Source: Alphaproteobacteria bacterium UBA1254
GTDB lineage: Bacteria > Pseudomonadota > Alphaproteobacteria > RF32 > CAG-239
DNA length: 20,367 nucleotides
Direction: 5' to 3'
Assembly: GCA_002308495.1 (NCBI GenBank)
Contig: DBVW01000004.1
Coordinates: 6,248 to 26,614, forward strand
Made by a program: the position numbers and the translations under genes. Shown here piece after piece: positions 15,832 through 20,367 of the stretch. The number at the start of each line of letters is the position of its first letter. Positions within the stretch are counted from its first letter, which is position 1. Under the pieces are notes generated by a model. It made no database searches. It was given only the letters and a program-made list of their open reading frames with translations, and was not told the DNA's origin.

Positions 15832-18159
15832 ATGGCAAAAAGAATGTTAATTGATGATACACAGCCCGAAGAGACAAGGGTTGTTATCGTTGACGGAAAC
15901 AAGGTTGAAGATGTTGAATTCGAATCAACCTCAAGAAAACAAATCAAAGGAAATATTTATACGGCCAAGGTTGTTCGCATTGAACCTTCTTTGCAGGCCG
16001 CTTTTATTGATTACGGCGGAAACAAACACGGCTTTTTAGCTTTCAGCGAAATACATCCCGATTATTACGATGTTTCAGATGAAATGCTTGCTGCAATTGA
16101 TAAAGAAGTTGACGTTATCATTGAAAACAAAAAACAGTATATTAAAGAACGACGTGAGCAACGTGCACGCTATCGCGCCGAAAAGAAAGCGCTTTATGAG
16201 GCAAGAAAAGCCGAAGAAGAACGCCTTAAAGCCGAAGAAGAAGCAACGGCTGCCGCTCAAACTCAAACAGCTCCTCAGCAGCAAGCTTCGGACGATACCG
16301 TTATTTTAGGCGACACCGTTTTGGACTCGCAAACAACAGATGAAAAGCCTCAAGAAACGGCTGAAGTTCAAGACGACCCTAAAGAACATGAAAATGTTGA
16401 AACCGAATCGAGTGAACAAAAAACAGATTCCGTTTCTCAGGAAACCTCAGATTTTAAAGTTTCGACGGCAGATGCGCCTGATGAAGATGATCGGATCGAA
16501 GAAACCGACGAGATGAAATCTGTTATGGAATCTAATGATGATGATATTGACATCGACATTTCGGACAACACAACGGATGCCGAATTTGAATACAGCTTTG
16601 AAGTTCAGCGCAAACTTATTCGCGCACGCAAGCTTTATCACAATTCCAACATTCAGGATGTTATTAAAGAAGGGCAAATTTTGCTTGTCCAAGTGGTTAA
16701 AGAAGAGCGCGGCAACAAAGGGGCATCTTTCACCACTTATCTGTCTCTTGCCGGACGTTACGGCGTTTTGATGCCGAATCGCATTAAAAGCGGGGGTGTT
16801 TCACGCAAAATTACCAATGCGGCTGACCGCAAACGTTTAAAAGACATTATTAAAACTTTGCCTTTATCGATGGATATGTCTCTTATCATCCGCACAGCCG
16901 GCGAAGACAAAACAGAAGAAGAAATTGTCAGAGACTACAATTACCTCATCCGCACATGGAATTTAATCCGCACCAATGCACTTCAAAACAAAGCACCTGC
17001 CCTTATTTACGAAGAAGGTGATTTGATTAAGCGTGCGCTCCGTGATATGTGTTCAAAGGATATTTCCGAAATTATTGTTGACGGCAACGAGGCTTATAAA
17101 GCAGCGCGTGATTTTGTTAAAATTTTATCTCCGCAAAGTCTGCGCAAATTAAAATGCCGCAAACCGAATGAAACACCTGTATTTCAGCGCTATCAGGTTG
17201 AAGCTCAGCTTGACAAGCTTCACAATCCGATTGTTCAGCTCGAATCGGGCGGTTATTTGGTTATTAACCCGACGGAAGCTTTGGTCGCTATTGACGTTAA
17301 CTCCGGACGTGCCACCAAAGAAATGGATATTGAAGAAACAGCCTTAAAAACAAACTTAGAGGCTGCCGATGAAATTGCACGCCAACTTAAAATGCGCGAT
17401 TTGGCCGGTTTGGTTGTTGTCGATTTCATTGATATGGACGATCCTAAAAACAACATTGCCGTTGAAAAACGTATGAAAGAAGCGCTTAAAACAGACCGGG
17501 CACGCGTTCAAATCGCACGTATGAGTTGTTTCGGGTTACTCGAAATTTCGCGTCAACGTATGCATTCTTCTTTTATCGAAAGCAATTATGAAACTTGTCC
17601 TTATTGCCATGGTCAAGGCGTTATGCGCACGACCGAATCCGGTGCCGTTCTGATTTTACGCGCCATTGAAGAAGAAGGTATTAAAAACAGATTTACGAGC
17701 TTAACGGTTTCGGTACCGACGGAAACAGCCGTTTATCTGCTCAATCAAAAGCGCAAAAATTTAGCGGAATTGGAAGAACGTTACAATATGACTGTTGTGA
17801 TTGCTGCCGATAATTCGATTAAAAACGTTTCAGATTATAAAATTGAACGTCAGCGTCAAACAAAATCAACGGAAACACCTTCGGAAAATATGCCGGCGAC
17901 GACTTATGCCGATGCTTTTGACGAACAGGAAAGCGAGCAGGAAGTCGCCTCTGACGAGCAAGACGAAGCTTCAGAGTTTGAAAACAACCGTTCATATAAC
18001 GGCAGACGTTTTAACCGCAGACGCAATCGTTTTGACAGACGCCGTAAAGACGCGCCGAAGAAAGAAGCGCCCGTTATCTTGTACAGCTCTGATGACATTA
18101 ATGTTGAACAAAATCAGGATCAGAAGAAAACAGCATGGTGGCGAAAATTAATCGGCTAA
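15832..18159 (+). CDS. rne: Ribonuclease E with large insertion in the S1 domain and short C-terminal tail
   Basis: A 775-residue endoribonuclease, the core of the RNA degradosome. It matures rRNA and tRNA and starts mRNA decay. It opens with MAKRMLIDDTQPEETRVVIV. The S1 domain (about 36-85) is split by a roughly 170-residue charged, low-complexity insertion (85-255) and resumes at EVQRKLIRARKLYHN, as in other alphaproteobacterial RNase E. The catalytic DNase I-like subdomain has Asp488 (VAIDVNSGRAT) and Asp531 (VVVDFIDMDD), and the zinc-link is CPYCHGQG (589-596). The C-terminal tail is only about 105 residues: an acidic part, an Arg-rich block (725-738) likely to bind RNA, and a final AWWRKLIG. 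The last motif resembles the GWW motif by which Caulobacter RNase E binds PNPase. AGGA lies eight bases before the ATG. The 3' end overlaps the M48 gene. Confidence 0.97.
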   Translation: MAKRMLIDDTQPEETRVVIVDGNKVEDVEFESTSRKQIKGNIYTAKVVRIEPSLQAAFIDYGGNKHGFLAFSEIHPDYYDVSDEMLAAIDKEVDVIIENKKQYIKERREQRARYRAEKKALYEARKAEEERLKAEEEATAAAQTQTAPQQQASDDTVILGDTVLDSQTTDEKPQETAEVQDDPKEHENVETESSEQKTDSVSQETSDFKVSTADAPDEDDRIEETDEMKSVMESNDDDIDIDISDNTTDAEFEYSFEVQRKLIRARKLYHNSNIQDVIKEGQILLVQVVKEERGNKGASFTTYLSLAGRYGVLMPNRIKSGGVSRKITNAADRKRLKDIIKTLPLSMDMSLIIRTAGEDKTEEEIVRDYNYLIRTWNLIRTNALQNKAPALIYEEGDLIKRALRDMCSKDISEIIVDGNEAYKAARDFVKILSPQSLRKLKCRKPNETPVFQRYQVEAQLDKLHNPIVQLESGGYLVINPTEALVAIDVNSGRATKEMDIEETALKTNLEAADEIARQLKMRDLAGLVVVDFIDMDDPKNNIAVEKRMKEALKTDRARVQIARMSCFGLLEISRQRMHSSFIESNYETCPYCHGQGVMRTTESGAVLILRAIEEEGIKNRFTSLTVSVPTETAVYLLNQKRKNLAELEERYNMTVVIAADNSIKNVSDYKIERQRQTKSTETPSENMPATTYADAFDEQESEQEVASDEQDEASEFENNRSYNGRRFNRRRNRFDRRRKDAPKKEAPVILYSSDDINVEQNQDQKKTAWWRKLIG

Positions 18160-19484
18160 ATTTTCAATTTTTACAAAAAGGGCTGTATGCTTTTTGCTTT
18201 TCAGTCTTTTTTGCTTTTGAAACTTTTGCAGCCCCTTCGCTTTTGACCGATGATGAAACGGAAACTTTTATTTGCAACATTGTTGAGCCTATTTTTAAGA
18301 CGGCCGGTGTTTCATACGATCCCCATCGTATTCACCTCTTAAATGATATGACCTTAAATGCTTTTGTTTCTGACGGCAATCATCTGTTTGTGCATACCGG
18401 CACTTTGTTAAAAGCTTCGAATGTTAATGAAATTTCGGGTATTTTAGCGCATGAAACGGGGCATATCGCCGGCGGACACATTATGCGCCAGAAGCTTAAA
18501 ATTCAAGATTTGCAAACATTGTCCGCCATTTCGCTTATTGCCGCCGGGGCTACCGCCGTTGCTTCCGGCAGAGGCGATGCCGCTATGGCTGTTGCGCTCG
18601 GCTCGCACGGATCTTTGCTTAATTCCATGATGGCTTATCAAATGAGTGAAGAACGCAATGCCGATGAAAGCGCCGTTAAATATCTCAAAGCACTCGGACA
18701 ATCCGCTGCCGGATTGAAAAATTTTATGAAAACCATTCAAAAAAACAATCGTTTGTCCGGATATGAAGAAAACCCCTATTTCAGAACGCACCCGATGAGT
18801 ATGGAGCGTATGTCGTTTTTTGAAAAAGCCGTTAAAGATAACGGCGGCAAAACAACTTCACCCTTAGATGAAAACTTCAAGTTTATTCAGGCTAAATTGT
18901 CTGCTTTTTTGCTTCCTGTTGAGCGCACTCTTTTAAAATATCCTCTTAAAGATAAAAGCGACGAAGCAAAATATGCTCACGCCATTGTCGACTTTCGTCA
19001 AAAAAAATATGACAAGGCCAATCGTTTAATGGACGAGCTGATTGCAAAACAGCCTCAAAATCCTTATTTTTATCAGCTCAAAGGTCAATTTTTGTTTGAA
19101 AACGGAAAAACAGATGAGGCATTGGCAGCCTATCATAAATCTTTAAGCTTAAAGCCCAGTTCCGGAGAAACAACTCTTCTATATGCCGAATGTGCGCTTG
19201 AAGCTAAAAACAACGCTCCTTATTTGCAGGATGTGATTAATCTTTTAAATAAGCTCCAAATTGAAAACGAATCTTCCCATGCCTGGGAGCTTTTAGCCAA
19301 AGCTTACCACCAAAAAGGCTTAAAAGCCGAAAGCTTATATGCTTCAGCCAAATACAGCGTGATGATTGATAACATCGAAACGGCAAAAAAACAAATCAAA
19401 CAGGCGCGTGAATTAAACCCGTCAGAAAGCTTAAAACTCAAACTTTCTGATTTGGAAAACGAACTCAAACAAGAAAAAGATTAA
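18135..19484 (+). CDS. Periplasmic M48-family zinc metalloprotease with TPR domain (BepA/YfgC-like)
   Basis: A 449-residue exported protease/chaperone. BepA-type proteins monitor outer-membrane protein assembly and degrade stalled substrates. After a short charged leader, residues 17-32 are a signal sequence (probable cleavage TFA|A). The zinc site is HETGH (106-110), with the third ligand likely Glu173 in EERNADE. The LQTLSAISLIAAGATAVASG segment between them is a membrane-associated helix typical of the family, and FRTHPMSMERM follows. The C-terminal half (about 265-449) carries TPR-like helices (FYQLKGQFLFENGKTDEALAAYHKSL). The ATG at 18135 lies inside the end of rne, overlapping it by 25 bases, which suggests translational coupling. 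No later in-frame ATG or GTG lies ahead of the signal peptide. An M48 protease after rne is a recurring alphaproteobacterial pair. Confidence 0.93.
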   Translation: MVAKINRLNFQFLQKGLYAFCFSVFFAFETFAAPSLLTDDETETFICNIVEPIFKTAGVSYDPHRIHLLNDMTLNAFVSDGNHLFVHTGTLLKASNVNEISGILAHETGHIAGGHIMRQKLKIQDLQTLSAISLIAAGATAVASGRGDAAMAVALGSHGSLLNSMMAYQMSEERNADESAVKYLKALGQSAAGLKNFMKTIQKNNRLSGYEENPYFRTHPMSMERMSFFEKAVKDNGGKTTSPLDENFKFIQAKLSAFLLPVERTLLKYPLKDKSDEAKYAHAIVDFRQKKYDKANRLMDELIAKQPQNPYFYQLKGQFLFENGKTDEALAAYHKSLSLKPSSGETTLLYAECALEAKNNAPYLQDVINLLNKLQIENESSHAWELLAKAYHQKGLKAESLYASAKYSVMIDNIETAKKQIKQARELNPSESLKLKLSDLENELKQEKD

Positions 19485-19515
19485 AAAAAATCCCTTTTAT
19501 ACGCCGTGCGACCGC

Positions 19516-19545
19516 TTGCATTTTGAATCAATAAAAGCGTAGAAT
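19516..19545 (+). promoter_or_regulatory. Possible plus-strand promoter facing nusG
   Basis: TTGCAT (19516-19521) and TAGAAT (19540-19545) are 18 bases apart. The -10 box matches 5 of 6, the -35 only 3 of 6. A transcript from here would cross the 13-pair stem and run antisense into nusG. Weak, listed because it gives the intergenic element a second possible direction. Confidence 0.25.
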
Positions 19546-19617
19546 GTGCCAGATACGACGAAAGCTCTTTTACGCAGTGTACAAAAAAGGCACATAAGTA
19601 AAAGAGCTTTCTAGTAG
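19544..19617 (-). ncRNA. Candidate structured small RNA or leader element downstream of nusG
   Basis: Two exact inverted repeats interlock. AAAGCTCTTTTAC (19561-19573) pairs with GTAAAAGAGCTTT (19598-19610), 13 pairs with a 24-base loop. ATGTGCC (19544-19550) pairs with GGCACAT (19589-19595), of which the second copy lies in that loop. The arrangement is that of an H-type pseudoknot or of two competing folds. On the minus strand a near-consensus promoter would start transcription near 19617, so both pairings would be in the RNA. No T-tract follows, so it is not a plain terminator. No recognised RNA family fits. It could also be a leftover leader or a small mobile-element remnant. Confidence 0.4.
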
Positions 19618-19623
19618 ATAGCC

Positions 19624-19651
19624 ATTATACGTTTTTATTTTACTTTTTCAA
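19624..19651 (-). promoter_or_regulatory. Strong sigma-70-like promoter motif at the 3' end of nusG
   Basis: On the minus strand TTGAAA (19651-19646) and TATAAT (19629-19624) are 16 bases apart, 11 of 12 consensus matches. The -35 box lies in the last codons of nusG and the -10 box just after its stop. Downstream there is only the structured element and then the 3' end of the convergent protease gene. Confidence 0.55.
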
Positions 19652-20168
19652 CCTGAGCAAATTCCAACTCTACCGGCGTATAACGTCCGAAAATAGAAAC
19701 AGAAACTTTCAAACGCGCTTTTTCGTTGTCAACTTCTTCGACAACACCGACAAATGAGGCGAACGGACCATCCGTTACACGAACGTTTTCACCGATTTCA
19801 AAGGAGGCTATTGTTTGCGGACGTTCAACGCCTTCTTCCATTTGTTTTAAGATGCGTTCAACTTCTTTGTCGCTGATCGGCTGAGGTTTGTTACGGCTGC
19901 CTAAAAAACCGCTGACACGCGGCGTGTTTTTAACAACATGCCAAACATCATCATCCATTTCCATTTTAACCAAGATATAGCCCGGAAAAAACTTGCGTTC
20001 GGCACTGACCTTTGCGCCTTTTTTGATTTCAACAACTTCTTCGGTCGGCACAAGAACTTCCAAAATTTTATCTTCAATTTTTTTAATAACGGCTTGTTCT
20101 TTAAGCGACTCGGCAACCTTCTTTTCCGAACCCGAATAAACATTTACGACATACCAACGAGCGGCCAT
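19635..20168 (-). CDS. nusG: Transcription termination/antitermination protein NusG
   Basis: A 177-residue cytoplasmic elongation factor that rides on RNA polymerase, promotes Rho termination, reduces pausing and couples transcription to ribosomes. Residues 1-115 are the NGN domain, with WYVVNVYSGSEKKVAESL (5-22), ERKFFPGYILVKMEMDDDVW (57-76) and the signature KNTPRVSGFLG (80-90). A linker leads to the KOW domain (about 124-177: EIGENVRVTDGPFASFVGVVEE and IFGRYTPVELEF). The ATG follows the secE stop by four bases, with GGGAG inside the end of secE as ribosome-binding site, so the two genes form an operon. Usually rplK follows nusG; here the next coding sequence is the convergent M48 protease gene. 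Confidence 0.98.
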   Translation of the reverse strand: MAARWYVVNVYSGSEKKVAESLKEQAVIKKIEDKILEVLVPTEEVVEIKKGAKVSAERKFFPGYILVKMEMDDDVWHVVKNTPRVSGFLGSRNKPQPISDKEVERILKQMEEGVERPQTIASFEIGENVRVTDGPFASFVGVVEEVDNEKARLKVSVSIFGRYTPVELEFAQVEKVK

Positions 20169-20172
20169 AGAT

Positions 20173-20367
20173 TTACACTCCCAATCTTAAGATGAGTTTG
20201 ACAGCCCATGCCAAAACCACATCAACCGCAAAGAAGAAAACAGCGGCAAGCGCTACAATGATGAGCACGATTGTTGTCACTTGAGTAACTTCTTTTCTGG
20301 ACGGCCAAGTAATTTTCTTAACTTCTTGGCGAACCTGTCTGAAAAACTGTATCGGACTGACTTTCAC
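20173..20367 (-). CDS. secE: Preprotein translocase subunit SecE, reaching the window edge
   Basis: Sixty-four residues are visible. SecE is the small essential inner-membrane subunit that clamps SecY in the protein-export channel. The amphipathic stretch FFRQVRQEVKKITWPSRKEV carries the family's conserved W-P-S/T core, and one transmembrane helix follows (about residues 30-58). The frame opens at a GTG on the last bases of the window. That GTG may be the start codon or an internal valine, so a few N-terminal residues may be missing. It ends four bases before nusG. Confidence 0.93.
   Translation of the reverse strand: MKVSPIQFFRQVRQEVKKITWPSRKEVTQVTTIVLIIVALAAVFFFAVDVVLAWAVKLILRLGV

Noticed and set aside
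16075..16284. Minus-strand open frame opposite the RNase E insertion
   Set aside because: It is a low-complexity shadow of the Lys/Glu-rich coding sequence: Phe- and Leu-rich, with no supporting signals.
19497..19595. A 32-residue open frame on the minus strand within the nusG-downstream element
   Set aside because: It follows a good promoter motif, but it has no ribosome-binding site, its ATG sits in a predicted stem, and a Cys-rich 32-mer of this kind is expected by chance.
1..20367. Search for prophage, insertion sequences, CRISPR arrays, toxin-antitoxin pairs, tRNA or rRNA
   Set aside because: No transposase, integrase, spaced direct repeats, toxin-like pair or tRNA cloverleaf was seen. 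The gene content is mostly conserved chromosomal core.

Overview
The window is a stretch of bacterial chromosome with A/T-rich coding sequence and very A/T-rich gaps. I see no phage, insertion sequence, CRISPR array, tRNA or rRNA in it. Several gene orders point to an alphaproteobacterium: tolC then a PopZ-like gene (DUF2497) then valS; amiC divergent from rne, with an M48 protease after rne; and a TPR lipoprotein divergent from an alphaproteobacterial-type uracil-DNA glycosylase. Low G+C suggests one of the uncultured, host- or gut-associated alphaproteobacterial lineages rather than a high-G+C rhizobial or caulobacterial one. That placement is inference.

Layout. 1-4333 (+): the 3' part of a TolC-like outer-membrane factor, a very short PopZ-like protein, valyl-tRNA synthetase and a YiaD-like OmpA lipoprotein, closed by a bidirectional hairpin terminator. 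4418-10040 (-): a complete RND efflux operon in the order membrane-fusion protein, HAE1-type pump, NodT-type outer-membrane lipoprotein. The last two genes overlap by 8 bases, and a perfect palindrome lies in the operon's promoter/leader. 10149-11960 (-): a TPR lipoprotein. 12061-12825 (+): uracil-DNA glycosylase, with a near-consensus promoter that would give a leaderless mRNA. 12879-14183 (+): two unrecognised secreted proteins that appear to be diverged paralogues sharing a four-cysteine pattern. 14232-15497 (-): the cell-division amidase AmiC. 15498-15831: a long non-coding leader rich in inverted repeats in front of rne. 15832-19484 (+): RNase E, overlapped at its end by a periplasmic M48/TPR protease. 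19485-19634: a gap with a strong minus-strand promoter motif and interlocking inverted repeats. 19635-20367 (-): nusG and the 3' part of secE.

The genes fall into three groups. The first is envelope export and upkeep: TolC, the RND pump, the OmpA lipoprotein, AmiC, the M48 protease and the TPR lipoprotein. The second is core information processing: ValRS, RNase E, NusG, SecE and the glycosylase. The third is cell-pole organisation, the PopZ-like protein. Most of the window is ordinary core genome. The parts most worth a second look are the secreted paralogue pair, the structured element downstream of nusG, the rne leader, the stripped-down PopZ and the glycosylase that lacks two of the usual Fe-S cysteine positions.
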